In this document: in pieces, positions 36,051 to 44,262 of the stretch
Position numbering within the stretch: position 1 is the first letter of the stretch
Layout: each line of letters opens with the position of its first letter
Origin: Micromonospora sp. RP3T
GTDB lineage: Bacteria > Actinomycetota > Actinomycetes > Mycobacteriales > Micromonosporaceae
Assembly: GCF_003027925.1 (NCBI RefSeq)
Contig: NZ_PYPS01000006.1
Span: forward strand, 1-64,000
Reading direction: 5' to 3'
DNA length: 64,000 nt
The notes under the pieces: generated by a model
The model's database searches: none
What the model was told of the DNA's origin: nothing
Seen by the model: the letters and a program-made list of their open reading frames with translations, nothing else
Program-made: the position numbers and the translations under genes

Positions 36051-37324
36051 GAGGCGGCCTCCACGGTCGCGGCCAGCGCGTCGGCGACCCGCCAGCAGTC
36101 GTGGTACGTCGAGTAGAGCGGCACCGGCGCGAACCGGACCACGTCCGGCTCCCGGGCGTCGGCGATCACGCCGTGCTCGTGCCGCAGCCGCTTGGTCAGC
36201 TCGCTCGCACTACCCGAGGAGATCCGCACCGAGAGCTGGCAGCCCCGGCGGGCCGGGTCGCGCGGTGTGATGACGGTCAGCGGCCGGCCGGGCGTCACCT
36301 CGTCGAGCAGCCGTTCCAGCCAGCCGGTGAGCCGCAGGCTACGCTCCCGCAACGCGGGCATGCCGACGGCGTCGAACAGCGCCAGCGAGGTGCGTACCGG
36401 GCCCATCGCCAGGATCGGCGGGTTGGAGATCTGCCACGCCTCCACGGTGGCCGGCGGGCGGGACACCGGCGTCATCTCGAACCGGGTGGCCGCCTCGGTG
36501 CTCCACCAGCCCTCGAACCGGGGCAGCGACGCGTCGCCGAGGTGGCGTTCGTGGACGAAGACGCCGGCCAGCGCGCCCGGACCGGAGTTGAGATATTTGT
36601 AGGAGCACCAGGCGGCGAAGTCGACGTCCCAGTCGTGCAGCGCCAGCGGCACGTTGCCGGCCGCGTGCGCCAGGTCCCAACCGACGACCGCGCCGGCGGC
36701 CCGCCCGGCGGCGGTGATCGCCGGGATGTCCATCAGCTCGCCGGTGAGGTAGTTGACGCCGCCGAGCAGCAGCAACGCCACCGTGTGCCCCTCGGCCGCC
36801 AGGAAGTCGGTGACGTCGGACGTGCGCAGGGTGTCCGCACCGGGGCGCGGCTTCAACCGCACCACCGTGGCGTCCGGGTCCAGGCCGTGGAACCGGGCCT
36901 GGCTGCGCACCGCGTAGCTGTCCGACGGGAACGCGCTGTCCTCGATGACGATCCTCGTGCGTTCCCCGGCGGGCCGGTAGAAGCTCACCATCAGCAGGTG
37001 CAGGTCCACCGTGAGCGAGTTCATCACCACGGTCTCCGTGGGCAGCGCGCCGACCAGTCGCGCGGCCGGCGCGGTCAACAACTCGTGGTACGACAGCCAG
37101 GGCCGCTCCGCCTCCAGGTGCCCCTCCACGCCCAGCCGACGCCAGGCGTCCAGGTCGGCGACGAGTTCGTCCCGGGTGGCCCGGGGTTGCAGGCCCAGCG
37201 AGTTGCCGGCCAGGTACGCCACGTCGGGGTGCCGCCCGCCCTCGGCCGGCGGCACGTGGAACAGGTGCCGGTGGCCGGGGTCGGCGGCGTCGAGCCGGTG
37301 GGCTTCGCTCTCGGGGGTGATCAT
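36047..37324 (-). CDS. kynU: Kynureninase
   Basis: The 425-residue PLP enzyme cleaves 3-hydroxykynurenine (or kynurenine) to 3-hydroxyanthranilate (or anthranilate) and alanine. K243 in CSYKYLNSGPG binds PLP; VGWDLAHAAGN and FEGWWST are family signatures. It sits 14 bp after kynA and overlaps kmo by 4 bp. Because the downstream genes all act on 3-hydroxyanthranilate, the 3-hydroxy substrate is the expected one in vivo. ATG 37324 is supported by the short gap and family alignment. Confidence 0.96.
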   Translation of the reverse strand: MITPESEAHRLDAADPGHRHLFHVPPAEGGRHPDVAYLAGNSLGLQPRATRDELVADLDAWRRLGVEGHLEAERPWLSYHELLTAPAARLVGALPTETVVMNSLTVDLHLLMVSFYRPAGERTRIVIEDSAFPSDSYAVRSQARFHGLDPDATVVRLKPRPGADTLRTSDVTDFLAAEGHTVALLLLGGVNYLTGELMDIPAITAAGRAAGAVVGWDLAHAAGNVPLALHDWDVDFAAWCSYKYLNSGPGALAGVFVHERHLGDASLPRFEGWWSTEAATRFEMTPVSRPPATVEAWQISNPPILAMGPVRTSLALFDAVGMPALRERSLRLTGWLERLLDEVTPGRPLTVITPRDPARRGCQLSVRISSGSASELTKRLRHEHGVIADAREPDVVRFAPVPLYSTYHDCWRVADALAATVEAAS

Positions 37325-37338
37325 CGTGTGTTCTCCGG

Positions 37339-38223
37339 TCACATCGCGGTACGGGCCGACCACAGCTCCGGGAAGACCACCCGGGCCATGCTGCGCTGCA
37401 ACCATGCCAGGCCGGCCGAGCCGCCGCTGCCGACCTTCGCGCCCATGGTGCGCTGCACCGCCTTGACGTGGTTCCACCGCCAGTCGCCGAACTGCTCGGC
37501 CACCTCGGTGAGCGCGTCGCCGAGCAGGCGCAGGTGGTTGTCCGGACCACCGTCGCCGTAGACGCGCACCCAGGCCGCCTCGACCGCCGGGTGCGACTCG
37601 TGCTCGACCGCGACGTCCCGCTCCAGCAGCTCGGCCGGCAGCGGGAAGCCGCGGCGGGCGAGCAGCGCCATCACGTCGTCCCAGAGGCTCGGCGTGGCCA
37701 GCGCGGCGGTCAGCTCGGCGTGCACGTCGGTCTGCCGGCGGAACGGGCGGATCAGCGCCGGGTCCCGCAGGCCGAGCAGGAACTCCAGTTGGCGGTACAT
37801 CGCGGACTGGAAGCCCGAACCCTCGCCCAGCCGGTCCCGGAACCGGTTGAAGTCGGCCGGCGTCATCCAGCGCAGCCCCTGCCAGGCGGCGTTGAGCCCC
37901 TCCAGGTGCAGCGCGGCGCGGCGCAGCGGCGGCAGCGCCTCCCAGATCCGGTTGGCCCGCAGCTCGCGCTGGGCGTGCCGCAGCTCGTGACAGGTCAGCT
38001 TGAAGTACAGCTCCATGATCTGGCTGACCATCAGGAAGGACATCTCGCCCGGGTCGTCGCTGAGCGGCTGCTGGAGCTGGTGCAGCGTGCTGGCGTGCAC
38101 GTACGCGTCGTACGGCACGCGCTCGGCGAACTCCAGCGTCGGCTCGCCTCCGTTGCGCGCCGCTCGGGCCGCCCGCTGCTGCGGGGTGGCCGGGCGCACC
38201 GCCGTCGTGTGTTCCACCGTCAT
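37339..38223 (-). CDS. kynA: Tryptophan 2,3-dioxygenase
   Basis: The 294-residue haem enzyme opens the pyrrole ring of L-tryptophan to N-formylkynurenine, the committed step. The proximal haem ligand is H252 (RWNHVKAVQRTMG), the distal region has YVHASTLHQL, and the GTGGS loop is GSGGS here. It is the first gene of the eleven-gene operon and faces the divergent Lrp-type regulator across 141 bp. Length is normal for the bacterial tetrameric enzyme. Confidence 0.97.
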   Translation of the reverse strand: MTVEHTTAVRPATPQQRAARAARNGGEPTLEFAERVPYDAYVHASTLHQLQQPLSDDPGEMSFLMVSQIMELYFKLTCHELRHAQRELRANRIWEALPPLRRAALHLEGLNAAWQGLRWMTPADFNRFRDRLGEGSGFQSAMYRQLEFLLGLRDPALIRPFRRQTDVHAELTAALATPSLWDDVMALLARRGFPLPAELLERDVAVEHESHPAVEAAWVRVYGDGGPDNHLRLLGDALTEVAEQFGDWRWNHVKAVQRTMGAKVGSGGSAGLAWLQRSMARVVFPELWSARTAM

Positions 38224-38278
38224 CTCCGTCCGTGCGCGGGGTAATCGCCATGATCTCGCCGGTACGCGGGCCGAGGGA

Positions 38279-38299
38279 ATGCCGGTTCAACGGCGGTAT
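38279..38299. promoter_or_regulatory. Candidate Lrp-type operator in the kynA-regulator intergenic region
   Basis: The imperfect palindrome ATGCCG-N9-CGGTAT (arms match at 5 of 6 positions) is centred about 66 bp from kynA and 75 bp from the regulator gene. It is AT-containing within GC-rich surroundings. Lrp/AsnC proteins bind such loosely symmetric sites in shared divergent promoters. Confidence 0.35.
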
Positions 38300-38364
38300 G
38301 GTGGTCTGACCTCACGAGCCGAAAGCATCTCGGGTCTCCGACTTCACGGAAGAAAGGCCGCCGC

Positions 38365-38811
38365 GTGGACGACATGGACTGGGCGCTGCTCCGGGAGCTC
38401 CAGGCCGACGCCCGGCTGTCGTTCAGCGAGCTGTCCCGCCGGGTGCACCTGTCCCCGCCGGCCGTCGCCGAGCGGGTCCGGCGGCTGGAGGAGTCCGGGG
38501 TGATCACCGGCTACCACGCCCACGTGGACCTGGCCCGGGCCGGGCGGACCGTGCTGGCGCTGATCCGGATGTCCTGTTACGGCTCCCGCTGCATCCTCAA
38601 CGACCCGACGGTGACGCGGTGGCCGGAGATCATGGAGATCCACCGGATCACCGGCGACGCGTGCAGCATGCTCAAGGTCGCCGCCGCCTCGATGGGCGAG
38701 TTCGAGGCCGTCATCGACCGCCTGGCCCCCTACGGCCAGCCCTCCAGCACCATGGTCCTGTCCACGCCCCTGTCCTGGCACCCGGTGGTGAAAGGCGGGG
38801 CCCCCGGTTAA
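38365..38811 (+). CDS. Lrp/AsnC-family regulator of tryptophan catabolism (KynR-like)
   Basis: The 148-residue protein has an N-terminal winged helix-turn-helix (LLRELQADARLSFSELSRRVHLSPPAVAERVRRLEESG, about 8-46) and a C-terminal RAM ligand-binding domain. Its position, divergent from kynA, matches KynR of Pseudomonas and Burkholderia, which senses kynurenine and activates kyn genes. GAAAGG seven bases before GTG 38365 decides the start. The last seven codons (VKGGAPG) and the TAA stop are supplied by dispersed repeat copy C, which begins inside the gene at 38787. Confidence 0.88.
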   Translation: MDDMDWALLRELQADARLSFSELSRRVHLSPPAVAERVRRLEESGVITGYHAHVDLARAGRTVLALIRMSCYGSRCILNDPTVTRWPEIMEIHRITGDACSMLKVAAASMGEFEAVIDRLAPYGQPSSTMVLSTPLSWHPVVKGGAPG

Positions 38812-38843
38812 CGCCTCCGGTAGCGGAAGGGGCCCCGGTTAAC
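38787..38843 (+). repeat. Dispersed 58-bp repeat, copy C (plus orientation)
   Basis: The copy reads GGTGAAAGGCGGGGCCCCCG, GTTAACGCCTCCGGTAGCGG and AAGGGGCCCCGGTTAACTC. Its first 25 bases are coding: the first GTTAAC provides the TAA stop of the Lrp-type regulator. Confidence 0.92.
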
Positions 38844-38890
38844 TCCCCGGCCGGCCGGGAAGGCAGCCCCCGCTGCCCGTCAGCAGGATT

Positions 38891-38910
38891 CCGGTGCGCC
38901 GTCGCACCGG
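38891..38910 (+). other. Hairpin directly before the ribosome binding site of the surface protein
   Basis: CCGGTGCG and CGCACCGG form a perfect 8-bp stem with a CCGT loop. The stem abuts the GGGAGGGGGG ribosome binding region of the gene at 38923, so it could affect its translation or mRNA stability. Confidence 0.45.
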
Positions 38911-38922
38911 GAGGGGGGAATC

Positions 38923-39435
38923 ATGCCAGGGCTCCTGTCACATCGCGCGCTGTCATCCGTACTGGGCCTGCTCGGCCTGGTCGCGGCGTTCGTCCTCACC
39001 ACGGCCGTACCGGCCCGGGCCGGGGAGAGTGTCTTCATCGAGGTGACGCCGAACAGCGTCCAGGCGGGCTCGCGGGTGAACCTCCGGGCCGGCTGCGACG
39101 CCAACAACAACCGCCAGGCCCAGGTCACCTCGGACGCGTTCGGCCGGGTGACGCTGCGGTCGAACAACGGCTTCCTCACCGGCTCGGTCACCGTGCCCGG
39201 CAACAAGGCGCCCGGCGACTACCCGGTGAACCTGGACTGCGCCAACGGCAACACCGCCTCGACCATGCTCACCGTGCTGAACATGTCGCAGCCGAGCAAG
39301 GGGCCCGCGACCGGCGGCGGGGGCACCGCGGCCAGCGGTCGGGGCACCGGCTCGCTGCTGCTGGTCGGAGGGCTCGCGGCGGTGGCCGTGATCGCCGGCG
39401 TGAGCGCCCGCCGCAAGCCCGGCGGCCGCGTCTGA
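38923..39435 (+). CDS. Secreted surface protein with C-terminal membrane anchor
   Basis: The 170-residue precursor has a signal peptide (cleavage likely after ARA, residue 33) and a beta-rich domain with two cysteines (C58 and C106). A Gly/Ser/Thr-rich spacer (about 122-142), a hydrophobic segment (144-161) and a basic tail (RRKPGGRV) follow. This is the layout of a sortase substrate or simple membrane-anchored wall protein, but no LPxTG-type motif is visible before the helix. It is encoded 12 bp upstream of a class F sortase. A strong GGGAGGGGGG ribosome binding site precedes ATG 38923. The function of the domain is unknown. Confidence 0.75.
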   Translation: MPGLLSHRALSSVLGLLGLVAAFVLTTAVPARAGESVFIEVTPNSVQAGSRVNLRAGCDANNNRQAQVTSDAFGRVTLRSNNGFLTGSVTVPGNKAPGDYPVNLDCANGNTASTMLTVLNMSQPSKGPATGGGGTAASGRGTGSLLLVGGLAAVAVIAGVSARRKPGGRV

Positions 39436-39447
39436 CGGGACGCGGCC

Positions 39448-40287
39448 ATGGCCCGCTCACCACGCCGCGCCCGCCGCGGCCGGACCCGCCCCGCCGCCGA
39501 CCGGCCGGACCGGACCGGGCGGCTGCGGGCCGCGCTCCGCGTGACGTCCCGGGCCGCGCGCCGGTTCGCCCACGCCGCCGGGCACGCGTTCTCGGCCAGC
39601 GTCGCCACCGCCGACCCGCACGTCCGCCCGGTCGCGGCCCGCACCACCACGCCCACCACCCGCCGGTACGCCCCGACGCCCGGCCCCGGCGTCCCGGTGC
39701 TGGTGGTGGCCGGGCTGATGGTGCTGATCGTGGCGATGCTCGGCGTGGAGCGGGTGACCGGCGCGAGCGTGCTGCCGGACCGGATCGTCGCCGGCCTGCG
39801 ACCAGCGCCGAAGAAGTTCCCGGTGCTGCCGGCCAGCCCGCCGACCGACCTGACCATCGGCAAGCTGAACCTGCGTGCCCCGGTGCACCGGGTGGGCATC
39901 GCGCCGGACGGCAGCATCGCGGTGCCGGACGTCAGCCGGGCCGGCGAGGTCGGCTGGTACGACCAGGGCCCGACCCCCGGCCAGTACGGCCCGGCGGTGC
40001 TCGTGGGTCACGTCGACACCACCACCGGCCCGGCCGTCTTCCACGGGCTGCGGGAGCTCGACGACGGTGACCGGATCGAGGTGACCCGCCAGGACCGGTC
40101 GGTGGCGGTCTTCGAGGTGACCTCGATCGAGCGGTACGGCAAGGAGAAGCTGCCGGTGCAGGAGGTCTACGGCGACTTCAGCCGCCCCAACCTGCGGCTG
40201 ATCACCTGCGGTGGTCGCTGGGTGGGCGGCGCGACCGGGTACGCCGACAACCTGGTCGTCTACGCGTCGCTGGTGCAGGCGCGCTGA
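39448..40287 (+). CDS. Class F sortase
   Basis: The 279-residue protein has a long basic N-terminus, one transmembrane helix (82-100) and an extracellular sortase domain (about 125-279). Catalytic H188 (LVGHVDT) and C254 (LITCGG) are present, and the WVGGATGYADN ending is typical of actinobacterial class F enzymes. It probably joins surface proteins to the wall or assists the adjacent secreted protein. The gene pair is convergent with the HNH nuclease gene, 8 bp away. ATG 39448 has a weak ribosome binding site; coupling to the upstream gene is likely. Confidence 0.9.
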   Translation: MARSPRRARRGRTRPAADRPDRTGRLRAALRVTSRAARRFAHAAGHAFSASVATADPHVRPVAARTTTPTTRRYAPTPGPGVPVLVVAGLMVLIVAMLGVERVTGASVLPDRIVAGLRPAPKKFPVLPASPPTDLTIGKLNLRAPVHRVGIAPDGSIAVPDVSRAGEVGWYDQGPTPGQYGPAVLVGHVDTTTGPAVFHGLRELDDGDRIEVTRQDRSVAVFEVTSIERYGKEKLPVQEVYGDFSRPNLRLITCGGRWVGGATGYADNLVVYASLVQAR

Positions 40288-40295
40288 GCGGCCGG

Positions 40296-40835
40296 TCAGG
40301 CCGCCTCGGGCTCCGGCTCGCGCAGGTCGAGCCAGTCGGCCCAGCGCGGGTCGGGGGCGCGGTGCCCCAGCACCCGCCAGGCGCTGCCCTTCGGCGCCGC
40401 CGGCAGGTGGTGCAGCCGCCAGCCCAACTCGGCGGGCGTCTTGTCGCCCTTGGTGTGGTTGCAACGCGCGCAGGCCGCCACCACGTTCTCCCAGGCGTGC
40501 CGGCCGCCCCGGCTACGCGGGAAGACGTGGTCGATGGTCTCCGCAGGCCCGCGACAGTAGGCGCACCGCCACCCGTCCCGGGCGAAGATCCCCCGGCGGG
40601 AGAGGCCCACCTGGGTGCGGTAGGGCACCCGGACGTAGCGGGTCAGCCGTACCACGGAGGGCACCGGGAGCGCGTTGCGCGCGCTGTGCAGGATGCCCTC
40701 GCCGTCGGCCACGCAGACCGCCTTGGCGGAGAGGACGAGGATGGCGGCCCGACGCACCGACACGACGCACAGGGGCTCGTAGGTGGCGTTGAGAACGAGT
40801 GCACCGGAGCCCGCCGTGGGTCGTATGTCAGGCAT
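40296..40835 (-). CDS. HNH endonuclease family protein
   Basis: The 179-residue protein carries a full HNH domain: CAYC zinc knuckle, TIDHVFPRSRGG, WENVVAACARCNHTKGDKTP. It begins with the region LVLNATYEPLCVVSVRRA common to the actinobacterial group of stand-alone HNH proteins found near sortase or Mrr-unrelated loci. Its role is unknown; DNA repair or phage defence are possible. GGAGGG seven bases before ATG 40835 sets the start. No methyltransferase or other restriction gene is adjacent. Confidence 0.88.
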   Translation of the reverse strand: MPDIRPTAGSGALVLNATYEPLCVVSVRRAAILVLSAKAVCVADGEGILHSARNALPVPSVVRLTRYVRVPYRTQVGLSRRGIFARDGWRCAYCRGPAETIDHVFPRSRGGRHAWENVVAACARCNHTKGDKTPAELGWRLHHLPAAPKGSAWRVLGHRAPDPRWADWLDLREPEPEAA

Positions 40836-41117
40836 CGCGCTCACCCTCCCGGTCCAGCCCTCCCGCCGCCACCACGCCGAGACCGCCCCGCGCACTGCGC
40901 GGAACGGCCCCGGCGCCGGCCGGATCACCGACGTCCGTTGGGCCAATAGTCCCTGATCGCGCCCCGGATTGCACGCACTAATCCGGGGTACCCGCTGGGA
41001 GGCTGACCCCGGCGTGCCAAGATGGCCGGTTCCAGCCGGGATGATCGCCGCCCCCGGGCCGCCCCGTCGGGGCGGGTCCGTGCGGTCCGTGCGCCGCCGG
41101 TGCGGTACGAATTTCCG

Positions 41118-42173
41118 GTGAATGTCTCCGACCTGATCACCGCCGTGCTGTCCGCCGTCTCCGACCGGCGCCCGGACTGCCAGGGCAGCAGTTCCTGCGA
41201 GTGGGTGTACCGGGCCACCAACTCCGCCTGGTTCGCCGAGAGCAGCTACTGGATCCTGCTGAAGCCGCTGCGGATCGCGCTGATCCTGCTGCTGGCCGTC
41301 GCCGCCCGCTGGGCGGTGCACCGCACCATCAACCGGCTGGTGCGTACCACCACCCAGGGCTCGGTGCCGACCATGCTCCGGCCGCTGCGCGAGCGGATCC
41401 CCAGCGCCACCCTCGACCCGGAGCAGTTCGTGCCGGAACGCCGGCGGCAGCGCGCCGAGGCGATCGGGTCGGTGCTGCGCAGCATGGTCACCGCGTTCGT
41501 CTTCGGCATCGCGCTGCTGATGGTGCTCAAGGAGTTCAGCTTCGACCTGGCGCCGCTGCTGGCCAGCGCCGGCATCGCCGGCGTGGCGCTCGGCTTCGGC
41601 GCGCAGAGCCTGGTCAAGGACCTGATCGCCGGCCTGTTCATGCTGATCGAGGACCAGTACGGGGTGGGTGACACGGTCGACCTCGGCGAGGCGACGGGCG
41701 TGGTGGAGGCGGTGGGCCTGCGGGTCACCACGGTCCGCGACGGCCGGGGCGTGCTCTGGTACATCCGCAACGGGGAGATCATCCGGGTCGGCAACAAGAG
41801 CCAGGGCTGGGCGCTGGTCGTGGTGGACCTGCCGATCGGCTTCGCCGGCACCGAGGAGGCCACCGCGGTGCTGCGGACCGCGGCGGCGTCGGTGGCGCTG
41901 GACCCGGAGCTGGCCCCACAGGTCGTGGAGCAGCCGGAGGTGCTCGGCGTGGAGCAGATGACCGTCGACGGCGCGGTGATCCGCACCGTGGTCAAGACCA
42001 CCGCCGACGGACAGTTCGCGGTCGGCCGTGAGCTGCGCCGCCGACTCGCGGAGGCGCTGGAGAACTCCGGGATCACCGCCCGGATCGCCGCCGCCCGGCT
42101 CTATCCCGGGCTGCCGCCGCAGCCGCCGGCACCGCTCCGGCCGGAGGGAACCGGCACCGGCGGGACCGCCTGA
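41118..42173 (+). CDS. MscS-family mechanosensitive ion channel
   Basis: The protein of about 351 residues has two or three transmembrane helices, a pore-lining helix with the Gly/Ala-rich ASAGIAGVALGFGAQSLVKDLIAG pattern split across the MscS signature, the beta-domain block GDTVDLGEATGVVEAVGLR and a cytoplasmic alpha/beta domain. It should release solutes on hypo-osmotic shock. The start is uncertain: GTG 41118 (VNVSDLITAV) begins the hydrophobic protein, while an in-frame ATG at 41022 would add 32 Arg-rich residues. Neither has a convincing ribosome binding site. Confidence 0.88.
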   Translation: MNVSDLITAVLSAVSDRRPDCQGSSSCEWVYRATNSAWFAESSYWILLKPLRIALILLLAVAARWAVHRTINRLVRTTTQGSVPTMLRPLRERIPSATLDPEQFVPERRRQRAEAIGSVLRSMVTAFVFGIALLMVLKEFSFDLAPLLASAGIAGVALGFGAQSLVKDLIAGLFMLIEDQYGVGDTVDLGEATGVVEAVGLRVTTVRDGRGVLWYIRNGEIIRVGNKSQGWALVVVDLPIGFAGTEEATAVLRTAAASVALDPELAPQVVEQPEVLGVEQMTVDGAVIRTVVKTTADGQFAVGRELRRRLAEALENSGITARIAAARLYPGLPPQPPAPLRPEGTGTGGTA

Positions 42174-42311
42174 GGGCCGGCGCGGACGACCGATTTCCGG
42201 GGGTCGCGCCTCGCGCGGCCCCTCGGGTATCGTCCGTTCGTTCAGTCGGAGATGCGACGATCAATCCGTTCGCCCTAGTCAGTTGTCAGACGATCGGGCA
42301 GAATCCGGTGA

Positions 42312-42334
42312 ACACGCTCCCCCGGGGAGTGTGT
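42312..42334. other. Hairpin in the MscS-MFS intergenic region
   Basis: ACACGCTCCCC and GGGGAGTGTGT can pair over 9-11 positions with one G-U. It lies in 244 bp between the MscS and MFS genes and may end the MscS transcript. The rest of the gap shows no recognisable element. Confidence 0.35.
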
Positions 42335-42417
42335 CGTGTCCTCGCCGATCGGTTGATCTGACGACGGTTCCCGGTCGGGCCATCACAAGTGGCCGGCTCG
42401 GAACGATGGAGGCGACG

Positions 42418-43773
42418 GTGTCCGACCAGCGACCCGCCGAGGAGAGTCCGGCCACCTTCCGTGACGTGTTCGGCCAGTCGGAGTTCCGCGCGCTGTTCGC
42501 CGCCAACGTCCTGTCCTGGGTCGGCGACTACCTCGCCAAGGCCGCGGTCACCGTGCTCGTGCTGCGCGAGACCCAGTCGGTCGCGCTCTCCGCCGCCGCC
42601 TTCGCGGCCAGCTACCTGCCCTGGCTGATCGGCGGCCCGCTGCTCTCGGCGCTCGCCGAACGGCACCGCTACCGCCGGGTCATGGTGCTCTGCGATCTGA
42701 TCCGGATGGCGCTGATGGTGCTGGTCGCCATGCCGTTCATGCCGGCCTGGTCGATTCTCGGCCTGATCTTCCTGGCGACGCTTGCCAACCCGCCGAGCCA
42801 GGCGGCGCGCTCGGCGCTGCTGCCGCACGTCCTCACCGGCGACCGGCTGGTGGTGGGCCTCGCCGCCTCGACCAGTGCGGCGCAGGCCGCCCAGGTCGTC
42901 GGCTACCTCGCCGGGGCGACCATCGCGGTGCTGAATCCGAGCACCGCGTTGCTGCTCAACGCGGGCACGTTCGCGCTGTCGGCCGCGCTGGTCCGGTTCG
43001 GCCTGCGCGACCGCGCCCCGTCGATGACCGAGGCGCACCGCAGTCACCTGCTGCGGGAGACCGCGCAGGGCTTCCGCATCGTCTTCGAGCGGCCGGTGCT
43101 GCGCGCCATCGCGGTGCTGGTGTTCAGCGCCATGCTCTTCTCGATCGTGCCCGAGGGGCTGGCCGCAGGTTGGGCCGCCGAACGCACCGACGGCGGCATG
43201 GACACCGGCACCGCCCAGGCGGTCATCATGGCCGCCAACCCGGTCGGCTACGTCGTCGGCGGACTGCTGATCGGCCGGCTCGCCACGCCGGCCCGCCGGC
43301 TGGCCCTGATGCCGCCGCTGGCGGTCCTCGCGCCGGCGGTGCTCGTCCCCTCACTCCTCGATCCGCCACCGGTGGTGGTGGCCCTGCTGGCCGCCGCGTG
43401 CGGCTTCGCGGTCGGGGGCATCGTCCCGGTCGCCAACGGCCTCTTCGTGCAGGCGCTGCCGGACGGCTACCGGGCGCGGGCGTTCGGCGTGATGGCCAGC
43501 GGCACGCAGATCCTGCAGGGCGTCTCGGTGCTGGCCACCGGCGCGCTCGCCGAGCGGTTCACCATTCCGACAGTGGTCGGGGTGTGGAGCGCGGCCGGGG
43601 TGCTGCTCATGGTCGTCGCGGCGGTCACCTGGCCCCGCCCGGCGACGATCGGGGCGGCCGTCGACGCCGCCCGCGCCGAGTCGGCCGCCGGGAACGGACC
43701 CACGGCGGCCCGGGAGCCGGCCGGGGGCGACCGGGGGCTGGAGCGAGCCCGGCACCGGCACGCGGTGACGTGA
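42418..43773 (+). CDS. MFS transporter
   Basis: The 451-residue protein has about 12 transmembrane segments with the early motif SWVGDYLAKAAVTVLVL, the loop motif LAERHRYRRVMVLCDLIR between helices 2 and 3 (motif A-like), and a Gly/Ala-rich charged C-terminal tail. It resembles actinomycete exporters of the enterobactin-exporter-like MFS group. The substrate is unknown. GGAGG at 42408-42412 lies five bases before GTG 42418, which is preferred over ATG 42406. It stands alone upstream of the truncated haemoglobin gene. Confidence 0.85.
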   Translation: MSDQRPAEESPATFRDVFGQSEFRALFAANVLSWVGDYLAKAAVTVLVLRETQSVALSAAAFAASYLPWLIGGPLLSALAERHRYRRVMVLCDLIRMALMVLVAMPFMPAWSILGLIFLATLANPPSQAARSALLPHVLTGDRLVVGLAASTSAAQAAQVVGYLAGATIAVLNPSTALLLNAGTFALSAALVRFGLRDRAPSMTEAHRSHLLRETAQGFRIVFERPVLRAIAVLVFSAMLFSIVPEGLAAGWAAERTDGGMDTGTAQAVIMAANPVGYVVGGLLIGRLATPARRLALMPPLAVLAPAVLVPSLLDPPPVVVALLAAACGFAVGGIVPVANGLFVQALPDGYRARAFGVMASGTQILQGVSVLATGALAERFTIPTVVGVWSAAGVLLMVVAAVTWPRPATIGAAVDAARAESAAGNGPTAAREPAGGDRGLERARHRHAVT

Positions 43774-43830
43774 CCTCCGCCGCCCGGCGGGCGGGCGCGG
43801 CCACCGGGTCGCGCCTGGCAGGATGGGAGC

Positions 43831-44238
43831 GTGACTTCCCCAGGCGAGTCGATGACGCTGTTCGAGGCGATCGGCGGTGAACCCGCCTTCCGCAAGCTGG
43901 TGGACGAGTTCTACGCCGGCGTCGCCGACGACCCGCTGCTGCGGCCGATGTACCCGGAGGAGGACCTCGGCCCGGCGGCGGACCGGCTGACCCTGTTCCT
44001 GATCCAGTACTGGGGCGGCCCGCGCACTTACTCGGACCAGCGCGGGCACCCACGGTTGCGGATGCGGCACGCCCCGTTCCGGATCGGCGCCGCCGAACGC
44101 GACGCCTGGCTGCGCCACATGCGGCACGCGGTGGACACGCTGGACCTGCCGCCGCAGCTCGCCGTCGCGCTCTGGGACTACCTGGAGCGGGCCGCGTACT
44201 TCATGGTGAACGTGGCGGACGACCCGGCCGCCGGCTGA
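43831..44238 (+). CDS. glbO: Group II truncated haemoglobin (GlbO)
   Basis: The 135-residue globin closely resembles mycobacterial GlbO: YPEEDL, QYWGGPRTYSDQRGHPRLRMRHAPFRI. The proximal haem ligand is H80, distal-pocket residues are Y28 (B10), Y41 (CD1) and W93 (G8). It should bind O2 tightly and take part in O2/NO or redox chemistry in the cytosol. AGGA seven bases before GTG 43831 supports the start; ATG 43852 is an alternative. It is convergent with the YbjN-like gene. Confidence 0.96.
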   Translation: MTSPGESMTLFEAIGGEPAFRKLVDEFYAGVADDPLLRPMYPEEDLGPAADRLTLFLIQYWGGPRTYSDQRGHPRLRMRHAPFRIGAAERDAWLRHMRHAVDTLDLPPQLAVALWDYLERAAYFMVNVADDPAAG

Positions 44239-44262
44239 CCGGCGCCGCCCGGCGGCTCGGGC

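Noticed and set aside
27571..38223. Kynurenine genes as part of an actinomycin- or other 3-hydroxyanthranilate-derived antibiotic cluster
   Set aside because: No peptide synthetase, arylcarboxylate-activating or tailoring genes are present, and full ring-cleavage and aldolase-dehydrogenase genes indicate catabolism.
40296..40835. HNH gene as a mobile homing endonuclease or restriction system
   Set aside because: No intron, intein, methyltransferase or flanking repeats; it resembles a stable stand-alone family.
42174..42417. Riboswitch in the MscS-MFS gap
   Set aside because: Only one simple hairpin is visible and no conserved aptamer pattern could be recognised.
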